Source: Deltaproteobacteria bacterium | GTDB lineage: Bacteria; Myxococcota_A; UBA9160; UBA4427 | Assembly: GCA_019310385.1 (NCBI GenBank) | Contig: JAFDEK010000011.1 | Location: forward strand, 1 to 60,945 | Direction: 5' to 3' | DNA: 60,945 nucleotides | In this document: one piece after another, positions 30,372 through 42,374 of the stretch | Layout: the number at the start of each line of letters is the position of its first letter | Position numbering within the stretch: the first letter of the stretch is position 1 | Notes under the pieces: model-generated | Told to the model about the DNA's origin: nothing | The model's input: the letters and a program-made list of their open reading frames with translations, nothing else | Database searches by the model: none | Position numbers and translations under genes: made by a program

Positions 30372-31694
30372 ATGTTCCGATCTGTGGGAAGGTGGGGCGC
30401 TTGGACCATGGTCGCGGCGTTGATATGGAGCGCGGCGGCCGTCGCCCAGGAGGACGCGGGAGGCGCGGGGCCGACTTTCAAGGAAGGCGACGTCATCACC
30501 TTCGAGAAGCTCGACGAGCTCAAGCCCTTCTTGCCTCAGGAGTTCTGGTCCAATCGGGACTTCTTCTTCTACGAGGGGATGCAGCTGGAGATCGGTCCCT
30601 TCTACCGCGACTACAGCGCCGCGGAGGCCTTCAAGGCCACGACGGCCAAGTACAAGGGCCAACCCCGCATCGGACCGGACAACAGCCTCGAGAACTACAA
30701 GGGCGGGCAGCCCTTCCCCATGGACGAGATCGACTGCGAGAACGACCCCCAGGCCGCGGTCAAGATCATGTGGAACTTCGACTATCGCTGGAACGGCGCC
30801 GGCGCCACGGCGACCTTCTACTACTCCTACTGGGATCGCGGCGAGGAGCTTCCCCTCTACTACGAGGGTGAGGGCAAGACCGTATTCCTCTCCCACCGCA
30901 TCGAGCCCATGTACGAGAAGACCGGCGGCGACGTCTTCCGCGGTGAGAAGCGAAAGAACGCGTTCGGCGTCGAGGTCGTGGCTCCCTTCGACGCCCGCGG
31001 CATCATGCTCATGAGCTACCGCTACAAGTCAGCGGACGGTCCCCGGGCCGAGGCGAAGAACGACGACACCTGGGTCTACGTTCCCACCCTGCGCCGCGTG
31101 CGCCGCATCTCCACCGCCCAGCGAACGGACTCGATCTCGGGCACCGACTTCACCCTGGACGACCTGGGTAGCTTCGCGGGCATCATTCCCCAGTACGAGT
31201 GGGAGTGCCTGGGCGAGATGGATCTGATGGCGCCCAGCAACACCCAGGTCAAGGGCTTCCCCTATTCGAAGGCCCACAACTTCGGGCCCTACGGTCTCTC
31301 CTTTGCGGATGACCGCTGGGAGATGCGTAAGTCCGTCAAGATCCGGATGATCCCAAAGAACGGGGACCATCCCTATCACCACAAGGATCTCTACCTCGAC
31401 AAGGAAACCCTCAATTCCCACTACGCCTTCGCCTACGACCAGAAGGAGGAGCTGTGGAAGATCCTCTGGCACAACAAGCGATGGAGCGAGGACGACCTGA
31501 CCGAGAACTTCTACCCGGGCTGGGAGGGGGTCGACAAGCCCCGGGACCAGCGGCTTACCTGCGACCTCATCACCAACGTGCAGACTGGCACCGGCAACCG
31601 CATCGAGTTCTGGGACAGCACGGGCGAGCCCTTCAAGAGCAAGGGCAAGATTCGCCGTTACATCGACGTTGGCCGACTCACCAAGGGCCGCTAG
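30372..31694 (+). CDS. DUF1329 outer-membrane-associated exported protein
   Basis: This 440-residue protein has a signal peptide (residues 1-25, cleavage near AVAQ/ED). It shows the DUF1329 pattern: long stretches with aromatic and charged residues (FWSNRDFFFYEGMQLEIGP), YVPTLRRVRRIST and GKIRRYIDVGRL. The fold belongs to the LolA/LolB-like lipoprotein-localisation superfamily. DUF1329 genes are often paired with YCF48-like and RND transporter genes in hydrocarbon- or steroid-using bacteria; the RND gene is missing here. The 30372 start is chosen for the AAGGAGAAGG site in front of it and the signal peptide; the 30336 ATG adds 12 implausible residues. Confidence 0.87.
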   Translation: MFRSVGRWGAWTMVAALIWSAAAVAQEDAGGAGPTFKEGDVITFEKLDELKPFLPQEFWSNRDFFFYEGMQLEIGPFYRDYSAAEAFKATTAKYKGQPRIGPDNSLENYKGGQPFPMDEIDCENDPQAAVKIMWNFDYRWNGAGATATFYYSYWDRGEELPLYYEGEGKTVFLSHRIEPMYEKTGGDVFRGEKRKNAFGVEVVAPFDARGIMLMSYRYKSADGPRAEAKNDDTWVYVPTLRRVRRISTAQRTDSISGTDFTLDDLGSFAGIIPQYEWECLGEMDLMAPSNTQVKGFPYSKAHNFGPYGLSFADDRWEMRKSVKIRMIPKNGDHPYHHKDLYLDKETLNSHYAFAYDQKEELWKILWHNKRWSEDDLTENFYPGWEGVDKPRDQRLTCDLITNVQTGTGNRIEFWDSTGEPFKSKGKIRRYIDVGRLTKGR

Positions 31695-31762
31695 CGTCTG
31701 CAAACCGGCGCGGTGCTGGGCGTTTTGCGCGCCCCGCAGCGCGTGCTGAGGAGCCTCTCCCC

Positions 31763-33238
31763 ATGCTTCGATTCCGCGCAGCACTCGGCGCCGCCCTGAC
31801 TCTGGCCATCGTGTCCATCGGTTGCCACGACATCGACATCGACTTCGAGTCCCGCACCGAAAACATCAAGATCTTCGATGACCTCTACTCGGTCTCGACC
31901 GCCGACGGCCGCCACGTGGTGAGCGTCGGCTACTACGGCGCCGTCTACTGGTCCGACGACGCCGGGGACAGCTGGAAGCGGGGATCCACCGACACCCGCC
32001 TCTCCCTCTACAACGTCGCCATGGCGGACGCCAAGAACGGCTGGGCCGTCGGGCAACGGGGGTTGATCCTGCGCACCGAGGACGGCGGTGCGACCTGGAC
32101 CGAGCAGCCCAACCTCAAGCAGACCGAGGGCACGCACCTGTTCAGCGTCGCGGCCGTCGACGCCAACACCGCATGGGTGATCGGCGAGTGGGGAACCCGG
32201 ATCTTCACCAAGGACGGCGGGAAGACCTGGGTGGACGACTCCTTCACCATCGACGAGATGCATCCCCTCTTCGTATGGCTCTCGCCCACCGAGCAGGAGA
32301 AGGTGCGCAGGGGCGAGAAGGTCTACGACGACGTCAGCCTCAACGACATCACCTGCCTGACGCCACCCAGCAGACACTGCTGGCTGATCGGCGAGTTCGG
32401 CTACCTCTTCCGTTCCGAGGACCGCGGCGAGACCTGGGAGAAGGCCAGCATCGAGGGCTCCATCGAGCTGGCACCCATTCCCCTTGGATACAACGTCCTC
32501 GAGTCCAGCGAGGAGGATCGAGAGTCCCTGCGGCCCTTCGCCGAGGCGGTCAAGGACCAGGGCCACCTCAACGTGGCGGTCGAGGCCATGGCGAGCGCCC
32601 GGGAGATCGCGGAGTTCGGCAGCGAGGACGATCCCTTCGAGTTCTTCGAGATCCTCGAGGCGCGCTCCCAGAACGTGCGCGGCGCCCTGGAGGAGTTCGG
32701 CGTTCCCACGGATCGTCTGCGCCTGCGCGGCCAGCCGCCCTGGGACTACGAGGACTACCTCGAGGACGATCCCAACTTCCTCAAGCGCTACATGAAAGGC
32801 CGTCTGGCGGAGACGCCGGCAGTCAAGGTGAGCGTGATCCAGAACCCGATCCTCTTCACGGTCCACTTCCGAGACGAGGAGAACGGCCTCATCGGGGGGT
32901 TGGGGGGAGTGATTCTGCGCAGCGATGACGGTGGCAAGACCTGGGCCTACCGCACCATCGAGCGGAAGCAGGCGTTCTTCTCGGTCGCTTCGGTCGAGGG
33001 GCGCGCCCTCGCGATCGGGGAGAAGGGTCTCGTCCGGGTTTCCGTCGATGACGGAAACGTCTGGAGGGAGCCCGACGACAACAGCTTCCCGTCCGTATAC
33101 ACATTCATGAGAGATCTCGCCTTCGGGCCCGACGGCCGGGTCGGCTTCATCGTGGGGCAGGGCGGCAGGATCCTTCGCAGTACCGATGCCGGCTACGAGT
33201 GGGAACAGGTGCTGCCGCCACCCGGATCCGAGATCTGA
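31763..33238 (+). CDS. YCF48/HCF136-like beta-propeller lipoprotein
   Basis: This 491-residue exported protein has a lipobox VSIGC (C21). Repeated beta-propeller blades carry the YCF48 pattern (VGYYGAVYWSDDAGDSWKRG, VGQRGLILRTEDGGATW, IGEWGTRIFTKDGGKTWVD, GGLGGVILRSDDGGKTWAY). A helical insert between blades (about 250-350) is rich in acidic residues. YCF48-like proteins assist complex assembly in photosynthetic organisms, but in heterotrophs they accompany DUF1329 and transporters of hydrophobic compounds. Start chosen at 31763 because the signal peptide begins there; the open frame further left is a DUF1329 shadow. Confidence 0.85.
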   Translation: MLRFRAALGAALTLAIVSIGCHDIDIDFESRTENIKIFDDLYSVSTADGRHVVSVGYYGAVYWSDDAGDSWKRGSTDTRLSLYNVAMADAKNGWAVGQRGLILRTEDGGATWTEQPNLKQTEGTHLFSVAAVDANTAWVIGEWGTRIFTKDGGKTWVDDSFTIDEMHPLFVWLSPTEQEKVRRGEKVYDDVSLNDITCLTPPSRHCWLIGEFGYLFRSEDRGETWEKASIEGSIELAPIPLGYNVLESSEEDRESLRPFAEAVKDQGHLNVAVEAMASAREIAEFGSEDDPFEFFEILEARSQNVRGALEEFGVPTDRLRLRGQPPWDYEDYLEDDPNFLKRYMKGRLAETPAVKVSVIQNPILFTVHFRDEENGLIGGLGGVILRSDDGGKTWAYRTIERKQAFFSVASVEGRALAIGEKGLVRVSVDDGNVWREPDDNSFPSVYTFMRDLAFGPDGRVGFIVGQGGRILRSTDAGYEWEQVLPPPGSEI

Positions 33239-33286
33239 TTCATCAGTATCTGAATCAACCGCATCGGATCCAACAAGACTCCCTTC

Positions 33287-33310
33287 GGGGCTCGGCTCGC
33301 GCCGGGCCCC
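33287..33310 (+). terminator. terminator hairpin after the YCF48-like gene
   Basis: 10-bp stem GGGGCTCGGC / GCCGGGCCCC (one G-U pair) with a TCGC tetraloop, followed by GTTGCGTTGT. The preceding 50 nt also hold a perfect dyad TGATTCA-N8-TGAATCA (33236-33257) that starts on the stop codon. The rest of the 298-nt gap to the GGDEF gene shows nothing firm. Confidence 0.6.
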
Positions 33311-33536
33311 GTTGCGTTGTGGCGCTTCGTCACGCTGTGCCCCGCTCGTCCCAGCTCGTGACCCCGAGCTTGCGAGGGATCGCCGGCCGGCCCACCATTG
33401 CGGCCGCGGCCTTGCGCGGACTCTTGCGCAGGCACGGTCACCTCTCAAGGTCGCAAGTTCGAGGGCCGATGGAGGATCAGGGGCTCGCGAGGGCTCCTGC
33501 GATTGGCCCCGCGGGGTGGTGTCGGAAGGGCTCCGA

Positions 33537-34967
33537 ATGACGAATGATGAGGTCGGAGAGGCCCGGGTGCTACTGCTGGCATCCACCGAGGTGTCCAGCT
33601 CGGGGGAGCAATCGCCCGTAGCAGCCGATCTCGGCTACCTGGCGGGCGCCCTGGAGGCGCACCTGGAGCGTCGGTGCGAGTCTGCTGGCGCCTTCGAGTA
33701 CCTCCGCTTCAATGACGTGGACCTGGTAATTCTCGATGCACCTCGCGAGGGGATCCAGGTGGGCGAGTTCGCCGAGCAGCTCGGCCGGGAGCATCCGGGT
33801 GTGGACCTGCTGGTGCTCGGCTCCGCAGCCCTCGACGAGCACGTGGTCCGCGAGCTCGACGCACGCGGCATCGAGCTGCACCGATCCGCGGGACGCTTCG
33901 CCCTGGTACGCGCAGTGGAGCGGATCCTGGAAGAGCGCCGCCTGGCCCGGGAGAACCGGCGTCTGCGCGATTCGCTGCACGTGCTCGAGCGCTGTCGCGA
34001 GCTCACGCCCTGTCTCGAAGCAGGGCAGGTCTATCCCCTCACCCTCGACCTGCTGCTCGAGGCCCTCTCGCGCAGCCGCGGAGTGGCGCTTTTTCACCGC
34101 ACTTTCGTTCCCGAAAGCGAAGCCGTCGCCTTTAGAGGTTTTTCCGAAGGGGATGCCCAACGCCTGCGAGAGGTCCTCTTCGGCGAGAAGCCCATCGATC
34201 TGGACGGCTACCAGGAGATCGCCAAGTTCGACCACGGGAATCTCCACAAGGCCCTCGAGCACGCCGGGATTCCGGTGCAGGAGGTGCTGTCGATTCCCAT
34301 CCGGGGGCCCGAGACTGAGTACGGCGTCGTCTGGGTCTTCGAGGACGGCCGCCGTTTCGAGGCCGAAGAGGCCGAGCGGGCCCGGGTGATCGCGAACCAC
34401 GCCGTCGAGGTCTTGAGTAACTGCGAACGCTACCACCAGGCCAAGGAGCGGGCCTTCATCGATGACGTGACCGAGATCTACAACGCGCGCTACCTGCTCG
34501 CGGCCGCCGACAACGAGATCCGGCGGGCCGCGCGGTATGAGAACGCGCTCTCGGTACTTTTCCTGGACCTGGACCGCTTCAAGCTCGTGAATGACCGCCA
34601 CGGGCACCTCGTCGGCTCCCAGACCCTGCGCAAGCTCAGCCAGATCCTGACCCAATGCGTGCGCGAGGTGGACACCCTGGCGCGCTATGGCGGAGACGAG
34701 TTCACGATTCTGCTGGTCGACACCGCCCACAACCAGGCTCTGGCGGTCGCCGAGCGCATCCGCCGCACGGTGGAGGAGCAGGTCTTCGAGGCCGGCCGGG
34801 ACGCCTCTCTGCGGGTCACCCTCAGCATGGGGGTGGCGACCTTCCCCGACCACGGCGAGGATCGCGAGAGCCTCATCGACGCCGCCGACAAGGCCATGTA
34901 CCGCGCCAAGTCCAAGGGGCGCAATCGAGTTTGCTCGGCCGACGAGCTCGCCGACGTGGTTCGCTGA
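33537..34967 (+). CDS. diguanylate cyclase (receiver-like, GAF-like, GGDEF)
   Basis: 476 residues. Residues 1-130 resemble a receiver fold with D in DLVILDAP but lack the paired N-terminal acidic residues, so phosphorylation is doubtful. A GAF-like region spans about 160-300. A complete GGDEF domain follows (about 310-470), with catalytic GGDEF at 385-389 and the inhibitory RxxD site (R376-D379) five residues upstream, so product feedback by c-di-GMP is expected. No EAL domain and no membrane segment. The upstream open frame is rejected because homology and the ATG coincide at 33537. Likely links surface/polysaccharide behaviour to c-di-GMP. Confidence 0.88.
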   Translation: MTNDEVGEARVLLLASTEVSSSGEQSPVAADLGYLAGALEAHLERRCESAGAFEYLRFNDVDLVILDAPREGIQVGEFAEQLGREHPGVDLLVLGSAALDEHVVRELDARGIELHRSAGRFALVRAVERILEERRLARENRRLRDSLHVLERCRELTPCLEAGQVYPLTLDLLLEALSRSRGVALFHRTFVPESEAVAFRGFSEGDAQRLREVLFGEKPIDLDGYQEIAKFDHGNLHKALEHAGIPVQEVLSIPIRGPETEYGVVWVFEDGRRFEAEEAERARVIANHAVEVLSNCERYHQAKERAFIDDVTEIYNARYLLAAADNEIRRAARYENALSVLFLDLDRFKLVNDRHGHLVGSQTLRKLSQILTQCVREVDTLARYGGDEFTILLVDTAHNQALAVAERIRRTVEEQVFEAGRDASLRVTLSMGVATFPDHGEDRESLIDAADKAMYRAKSKGRNRVCSADELADVVR

Positions 34968-34975
34968 TACGGGTT

Positions 34976-34998
34976 GACGGCCCGAGGCCGTCTTTGCT
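34976..34998 (+). terminator. intrinsic terminator after the diguanylate cyclase gene
   Basis: Perfect 7-bp stem GACGGCC / GGCCGTC with a CGA loop followed by TTTGCT, starting 9 nt after the stop codon. Confidence 0.65.
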
Positions 34999-35243
34999 AT
35001 CCAACTCTGCGTTCTAGCTAGCTTTTCCAGCTCTCCCGCAACAGCTCGACTTCGCACGCCGAGAGCCGCCCAGGCGGCCCCTGTGCCAGGCCGCTGGTGC
35101 CGAGGCGTGCCACCGCCATTTTCTGCGTTCGCTTCCGGCGGTGGATTCCGGCGGTGGACTGTGGCGGCGATCCCGCCGATGGACGGCGAACCCGCGAGAC
35201 GGGGGCGATCTCGGCGATCCTGCGGGCGAGAGAAGTGGAAGAA

Positions 35244-35299
35244 AGCGGACGAGACGAGAGCGGACGAGACGAGAGCGGACGACGAGAGCGGACGAAAGG
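35244..35299. repeat. four tandem 13-15 bp repeats before aspS
   Basis: AGCGGACGAGACGAG occurs twice exactly, then two 13-bp versions (AGCGGACGACGAG, AGCGGACGAAAGG). The last copy supplies the AAGGGAG ribosome site of aspS. Confidence 0.85.
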
Positions 35300-35306
35300 G
35301 AGCGGC

Positions 35307-37127
35307 TTGAAGACCGAGGGGATCGAGCTCGACGGGTTGGGGCCCCTGCGCCGCAGCCACCGCTGCGGCGAGATCCGCGAAGACATGGTCGGCCAGGAGG
35401 TCGTCCTGGCGGGCTGGGTGAACCGGCGACGCGACCACGGCGGCGTGATCTTCGTCGACCTGCGGGATCGCTTCGGCGTCGTCCAGGTGGTCTTCAAGCC
35501 CGAGGTGGCCGAGGCGGCCCACGAGCGCGCGGGCCTGCTGCGCAGCGAGTACGTAATCCTGGTGCGGGGCGTGCTCGAGCACCGCTCGGAAGAGACCGTC
35601 AATTCCAACATGGAGAGTGGCCGGGTCGAGGTCAACGTCCAGGAGCTGCGCCTGCTCAATGCCGCGACGCCCCCGCCCTTCAGTATCGAGGACGACCCCG
35701 GTGTCGACGAGGCCGTGCGCCTCAAGCACCGCATCCACGATCTGCGCCGCGCTCCCCTGCAGAAGGTCCTCGAGGTGCGCCACCACCTCGCGCACTCCAA
35801 CCGGGAGTGCCTCTCGGAGCTCGGCTTCCTCGAGATCGAGACCCCCATGCTGGCGCGCTCGACGCCCGAGGGCGCGCGGGACTTCCTGGTGCCGGCGCGG
35901 CTGCAGCCCGGCTCCTTCTACGCGCTTCCCCAGTCGCCCCAGATCATGAAGCAGCTCTTCATGATCGCCGGCTGCGACCGCTACTTCCAGATCGCCCGCT
36001 GTTTCCGGGACGAGGACCAGCGCGCGGACCGCCAGCTCGAATTCACCCAGGTCGATCTCGAGATGTCCTTCGTCGGGGTGGAGGACATCCTGGAGGTGCT
36101 CGAGGAGGTCACGACGCGTGGCTGCAGGGAAGCGGCGGGCGTGGAGCTCGAGCGCCCCTTCCCGCGCATGAGCTATGCCGAAGCGATGGCGCGCTACGGC
36201 TGCGACCGGCCCGATACCCGCATCCTCCTCGAGCTCACCGATCTCACTGACGTGTTCACCGAGAGCGAATTCAAGGCCTTCCGTGGCAACGTGGACGCCG
36301 GTGGCATCGTGAAGTGCCTCCACGTTCCCGATGCCAAGCAGCTCAGTCGCGGAGACGTCGATCGCCTCGACAGTCTGGTCCGCAAGGAGCTGGGCGCGAA
36401 GGGGCTGGCGTGGATCCGCGTCGACGACGACGGCACCTGGCGCTCGCCCATCGTGAAGTTCCTCTCCGACGCGGAGCGCGGCGCAATCGCCGATCGCACC
36501 GGGGCGGCTCCGGGCAGCTTGATCTTCTTCCAGGCCGACGCGGCCGACCGCGCCAACGCGATCCTCTCGCGCCTGCGCATCGACCTCGGCGAACGCCTGG
36601 GCCGCAGCGACGGCCGTGCGTGGGACGCGCTCCTGGTGGTCGACTTCCCGCTCTTCGAGAAGGACGACAAGGGGCAGCTCACCTACGTCCACCAGCCCTT
36701 CGTCGCGCCGGTGGAGGAGGACATCCCGCTCCTCGAGAGCGCGCCCGAGAAAGTGCGCGGCACCCACTACGACGTGGTGGTGAACGGCGTCGAGCTGGGC
36801 TCCGGGAGCCTGCGCAACCACCGCTCCGACGTGCAGCGCAAGATTCTCGAGGTGATGGGCTACGACGCCGCGCAGGCCGAGGCCAGCTTCGGCTTCCTCC
36901 TCGAGGCCCTCGAGATCGGTGCGCCGCCCCACGGCGGCTTCGCGTTCGGCTTCGACCGTTGGGTCATGGTGCTCACGGGCGCCGAGAGCCTGCGCGACGC
37001 CATCGCTTTCCCCAAGACCCAGCGCGGCCAGGACCTGTTGATGGAGGCCCCCTCCGAGGTGGAGCCGGATCAGCTCGACGAGCTCTCGATCCGGCTACGC
37101 CCCCTACCGCCCCGAGAGAGTGCGTGA
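35307..37127 (+). CDS. aspS: aspartyl-tRNA synthetase
   Basis: This 606-residue class II synthetase has an N-terminal OB-fold anticodon-binding domain ([22 protein letters not shown]), class II motif 2 ([24 protein letters not shown]), the bacterial GAD insertion (about 290-420) and motif 3 ([13 protein letters not shown]). The TTG at 35307 is the best start: it has GGGAG upstream and places homology about 13 residues in. An open frame extends to 35097 but it crosses the tandem repeat and is not conserved. Whether it is discriminating (Asp only) or charges tRNA-Asn too cannot be decided here, as no gatCAB is visible. Confidence 0.95.
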   Translation: MKTEGIELDGLGPLRRSHRCGEIREDMVGQEVVLAGWVNRRRDHGGVIFVDLRDRFGVVQVVFKPEVAEAAHERAGLLRSEYVILVRGVLEHRSEETVNSNMESGRVEVNVQELRLLNAATPPPFSIEDDPGVDEAVRLKHRIHDLRRAPLQKVLEVRHHLAHSNRECLSELGFLEIETPMLARSTPEGARDFLVPARLQPGSFYALPQSPQIMKQLFMIAGCDRYFQIARCFRDEDQRADRQLEFTQVDLEMSFVGVEDILEVLEEVTTRGCREAAGVELERPFPRMSYAEAMARYGCDRPDTRILLELTDLTDVFTESEFKAFRGNVDAGGIVKCLHVPDAKQLSRGDVDRLDSLVRKELGAKGLAWIRVDDDGTWRSPIVKFLSDAERGAIADRTGAAPGSLIFFQADAADRANAILSRLRIDLGERLGRSDGRAWDALLVVDFPLFEKDDKGQLTYVHQPFVAPVEEDIPLLESAPEKVRGTHYDVVVNGVELGSGSLRNHRSDVQRKILEVMGYDAAQAEASFGFLLEALEIGAPPHGGFAFGFDRWVMVLTGAESLRDAIAFPKTQRGQDLLMEAPSEVEPDQLDELSIRLRPLPPRESA

Positions 37128-37143
37128 AGGAGATCGCAAAACG

Positions 37144-38400
<1,257 letters not shown>

Positions 38401-38469
38401 GGAGCCCCTGGCTTCTCACTCGGGAGTCTGCGCCGGGACGGCGCTGCCACGCCGAAGCGGCCGTGGTGA

Positions 38470-39432
<963 letters not shown>

Positions 39433-39446
39433 TCCCACGTGGTGGG

Positions 39447-39469
39447 GCGGGGCGGCCGCTCCGCCCCGC
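39447..39469 (+). terminator. GC-rich hairpin between mdh and sucC
   Basis: Perfect 9-bp stem GCGGGGCGG / CCGCCCCGC with a CCGCT loop. No T-run follows, so partial termination or message stabilisation is as likely as full termination. Confidence 0.5.
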
Positions 39470-39561
39470 TGCGGCGTCTCGTACGTCGAGGGCGGCTTGG
39501 CCGTTCCCGATGCGCGCGCCCTGTGCTCTTCACCTTGTATCTACCTTCTCAGGAGATCGCG

Positions 39562-40731
39562 ATGAACGTTCACGAGTATCAGGCCAAGGGCCTCTTGCGG
39601 GAATTCGGCGTTGCCGTGCCCGAAGGCATCCTGGCCATCACGCCCGGGGAGGCCGAGGACGCGGCCCGGAAGCTGGGCACCAAGGTCGTGGTCGTGAAGG
39701 CGCAGGTCCACGCCGGCGGTCGCGGCAAGGCGGGTGGTGTGAAGCTCGCCAAGTCGCCCGCCGAGGCCAAGCAGGCCGCTAGCGAGATCCTCGGCATGAC
39801 CCTGCACACGCCCCAGACTCCGCCCGAGGGCAAGTTGGTGCGCAAGGTCTATGTCGAGGCCGGCTCGGATATCGCCCGGGAGCTCTACTGCGCGATCCTC
39901 CTCGACCGCTCCGTCGAGAAAATGGCGGTGGTGGCCTCCACCGAGGGCGGCATGGAGATCGAGGAGGTCGCGGAGAAGACCCCCGAAAAGATTCTCACGG
40001 TGCACGCCGACCCCAACGTCGGCCTGCGGGACTATCAGGTGCGCGAGCTGGGCTTTGGCCTCGGGCTCTCTGCCGACGAGATCAAGAAGTTCGTCCCCTT
40101 CGTCCAGGGCCTCTACCGCCTCTTCATGGAGAAGGACGCCACCCAGGTGGAGATCAATCCTGTAGTCGTGACCGGAGCCGGCGACATCCTGGCCCTCGAC
40201 GGCAAGATCAACTTCGACGACAACGCGCTCTACCGCCACCCGGATGTGGGGGAGCTGCGCGATGCCGAGGAGGAGGATCCCCGGGAGCGGGCCGCCAAGG
40301 AGATCGACCTCGCCTACGTGGGCCTCGACGGAGACATTGGCTGCATGGTGAACGGCGCTGGCCTCGCCATGGCGACCCTCGACATGATCACCTACTGCGG
40401 CGGCTCGCCCGCCAACTTTCTCGACGCCGGCGGCGGCGCCGACAAGGAGAAGGTGAAGGAGGCCTTCAAGCTCATTCTGCGGGATGAGAACGTGAAGGCG
40501 ATCCTGGTGAACATCTTCGGCGGCATCGTGCGCTGCGACCTCATCGCCGAGGGCGTGGTGGCGGCCGCCGCCGACCTGGGCGTCGAGGTGCCCCTGGTGG
40601 TGCGACTCCAGGGTACCAAGGCAGAAGAGGGCAGGGCGATCCTCGCCCAGTCGGATCTCGACATCACTCCGGCCGAGACACTGAAGGAGGCCGGCGAGAA
40701 AGTCGTCGCGGCCGTGAAGGGAGGAGCCTGA
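39562..40731 (+). CDS. sucC: succinyl-CoA synthetase beta subunit
   Basis: 389 residues with an N-terminal ATP-grasp domain (MNVHEYQAKGLLREFGV, KAQVHAGGRGKAGGVKL) and a C-terminal CoA-ligase domain (NIFGGIVRCDLIAEGVV). It pairs with SucD for ATP- or GTP-linked succinyl-CoA to succinate conversion. The ATG with AGGAG 7 nt upstream is chosen; the frame is open further upstream to 39439 without homology. SucD begins 3 nt after its stop. Confidence 0.95.
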   Translation: MNVHEYQAKGLLREFGVAVPEGILAITPGEAEDAARKLGTKVVVVKAQVHAGGRGKAGGVKLAKSPAEAKQAASEILGMTLHTPQTPPEGKLVRKVYVEAGSDIARELYCAILLDRSVEKMAVVASTEGGMEIEEVAEKTPEKILTVHADPNVGLRDYQVRELGFGLGLSADEIKKFVPFVQGLYRLFMEKDATQVEINPVVVTGAGDILALDGKINFDDNALYRHPDVGELRDAEEEDPRERAAKEIDLAYVGLDGDIGCMVNGAGLAMATLDMITYCGGSPANFLDAGGGADKEKVKEAFKLILRDENVKAILVNIFGGIVRCDLIAEGVVAAAADLGVEVPLVVRLQGTKAEEGRAILAQSDLDITPAETLKEAGEKVVAAVKGGA

Positions 40732-40734
40732 GTC

Positions 40735-41610
40735 ATGGCGATCCTATGCGACAAGAATACGAAGCTCATCGTCCAGGGAATGGGGCGCATGGGGCAGTTC
40801 CACGCGAAGCTCTCCGTCGAGTACGGGACCCAGGTCGTGGGCGGCGTGCACCCGGGCAAGGGGGGGCAGGAGATCGAGGGGATTCCGGTCTTCGACACGG
40901 TGCAGCAGGCCGTGGACGCCACCGGAGCCAACGCGTCGGTGATCTTTGTGCCGCCTCCGGGCGCCGCGGACGCCATCCTCGAGGCCGCCGAGCTGGAGCT
41001 CGATCTCGCCGTGTGCATCACCGAGGGCATTCCCGTCAACGACATGGCGCGGGCGAAGGCGGCCATCCGGGGAGGCAAGACCCGGCTCCTGGGACCGAAC
41101 TGTCCCGGTGTCGTGACGCCCGAGCAGTGCCGCATCGGTATCATGCCGGCGCAGATCACCCGGCCCGGGCCGGTGGGCGTGGTCTCGCGCTCCGGTACGC
41201 TGACCTACGAGGCTGTGGATCAGCTCTCGCGCCTGGGCATCGGGCAATCCACCTGCGTGGGCATCGGTGGTGACCCGGTGATCGGCACCAACTTCATCGA
41301 CGCCCTGGCGCTGTTTCAGGCCGATGCCGACACGAAGGCTGTGGTGATGATCGGTGAGATCGGCGGCTCGGCCGAGGAGGAGGCCGCCGAGTTCATCCAG
41401 TCGAACATGGACAAGCCGGTGGCGTGCTTCATTGCTGGCCAGAACGCCCCCCCCGGCAAGCGCATGGGCCACGCCGGCGCCATCATCGCCGGCGGCAAGG
41501 GCAAGGCGAGCGACAAGATCGCAGCCCTCGAGGCCGCCGGGGTCGCCGTCTCCCCCAGCCCCGCCACCATCGGCGAAACCCTCGCCGCCCACGCCCCCTC
41601 CCTCGCCTGA
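40735..41610 (+). CDS. sucD: succinyl-CoA synthetase alpha subunit
   Basis: 291 residues with the CoA-binding Rossmann domain and phosphohistidine H246 ([15 protein letters not shown]). The glycine-rich CoA/phosphate loop normally reads QG[IF]TGxxGxFH; here it is [10 protein letters not shown] (residues 14-23). It is one residue shorter and lacks the threonine, as if a codon had been lost. The rest ([32 protein letters not shown]) is standard, and the partner sucC is intact, so the protein is probably functional with a variant loop. Confidence 0.94.
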   Translation: MAILCDKNTKLIVQGMGRMGQFHAKLSVEYGTQVVGGVHPGKGGQEIEGIPVFDTVQQAVDATGANASVIFVPPPGAADAILEAAELELDLAVCITEGIPVNDMARAKAAIRGGKTRLLGPNCPGVVTPEQCRIGIMPAQITRPGPVGVVSRSGTLTYEAVDQLSRLGIGQSTCVGIGGDPVIGTNFIDALALFQADADTKAVVMIGEIGGSAEEEAAEFIQSNMDKPVACFIAGQNAPPGKRMGHAGAIIAGGKGKASDKIAALEAAGVAVSPSPATIGETLAAHAPSLA

Positions 41611-41620
41611 TTGTATTGGG

Positions 41621-42340
41621 ATGTCGGATGAGCGGGCGGGGGAGCGGCTGCTGCGGTGGGCGCGAGAGGGGAAGCCGGGAAGGGCGCCGGTGGCGGCGGC
41701 AACGGTGATCCTGCTGCGTGACGGGGACGATGGCGTCGAGATCCTGATGCTGCGTCGCAACTCGAAGATCGCCTTCGGGGGCATGTGGGTGTTCCCGGGT
41801 GGACGGGTGGATCCAGAGGACCGCGCCGGGCTCGCCGCTGATGACGAGATCGGCGCCGCCCGGGTCGCGGCCGTGCGTGAGGCCCGGGAAGAGGCGGGGC
41901 TCGAGATTTCCCTCGACGCGCTGGTGCCCTTCTCCCATTGGACGCCTCCGCCGATTACTCCGAAGCGCTTCTTGACCTGGTTCTTCCTCGCCCGGGCGCC
42001 CGAAGGCAACGTCGTCATCGACCACGGTGAGATCCATGAGCACGCATGGATGTCGCCCGCTCGCGCCCACGCCCGGCAGGACGCCGCCGAAATCGAGCTT
42101 GCGCCGCCCACCTGGGTGACGCTGCACGCGCTCTCGCGCTGGCGCGGAGCGGAAGCCGCGCTGGTGGCAGCCCGGGAGTGCGACCCCGAGTTCTTCGAGA
42201 CCCATGTCGCATTGGGTGACGCGGGGCCCATCGCGCTCTGGCAGGGTGACGCAGGCTGGGAGGAGAGTGACGCCACCGCCCAGGGCCCACGTCATCGCCT
42301 TCTCATGGGGCCTGAGGGCTGGTGCTACGAGCGCTCGTGA
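41621..42340 (+). CDS. Nudix hydrolase of the NUDT7/NUDT19-like type
   Basis: 239 residues. The Nudix box is split by an insert: GGRVDPED at about 58-65 and REAREEAGLEI at about 86-96, the spacing seen in NUDT19/NUDT7-like CoA- or nucleotide-diphosphate hydrolases. The N-terminal strand (AATVILLRDGDDGVEILMLRRN) and GGMWVFPGGRVD fit. The substrate is unknown; hydrolysis of acyl-CoA or nucleoside diphosphate derivatives is possible. Starts 10 nt after sucD, so it is probably the last gene of the TCA operon. Confidence 0.82.
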   Translation: MSDERAGERLLRWAREGKPGRAPVAAATVILLRDGDDGVEILMLRRNSKIAFGGMWVFPGGRVDPEDRAGLAADDEIGAARVAAVREAREEAGLEISLDALVPFSHWTPPPITPKRFLTWFFLARAPEGNVVIDHGEIHEHAWMSPARAHARQDAAEIELAPPTWVTLHALSRWRGAEAALVAARECDPEFFETHVALGDAGPIALWQGDAGWEESDATAQGPRHRLLMGPEGWCYERS

Positions 42341-42374
42341 AGGGCCGGAGGGCGACTCGTCCCCGCCAGCCCCT

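Larger units (their letters stand above)
34968..35306. other. 339-nt intergenic region before aspS
   Basis: Holds a terminator for the GGDEF gene, a possible overlapping promoter (TTGACG at 34974 and TATCCA about 18 nt later), an AGCTAGCT palindrome near 35016, and the tandem repeat before aspS. Longer frames here have no homology. Confidence 0.5.

Noticed and set aside
35097-35306. N-terminal extension of aspS from the upstream ATG
   Set aside because: The extra 70 residues are encoded by the tandem repeat region and have no homology; the TTG at 35307 has a ribosome site.
33570-36932. 1120-codon open frame on the minus strand across the GGDEF and aspS genes
   Set aside because: It is antisense to two well-supported genes and has no domain content; long antisense frames are normal at this GC content.
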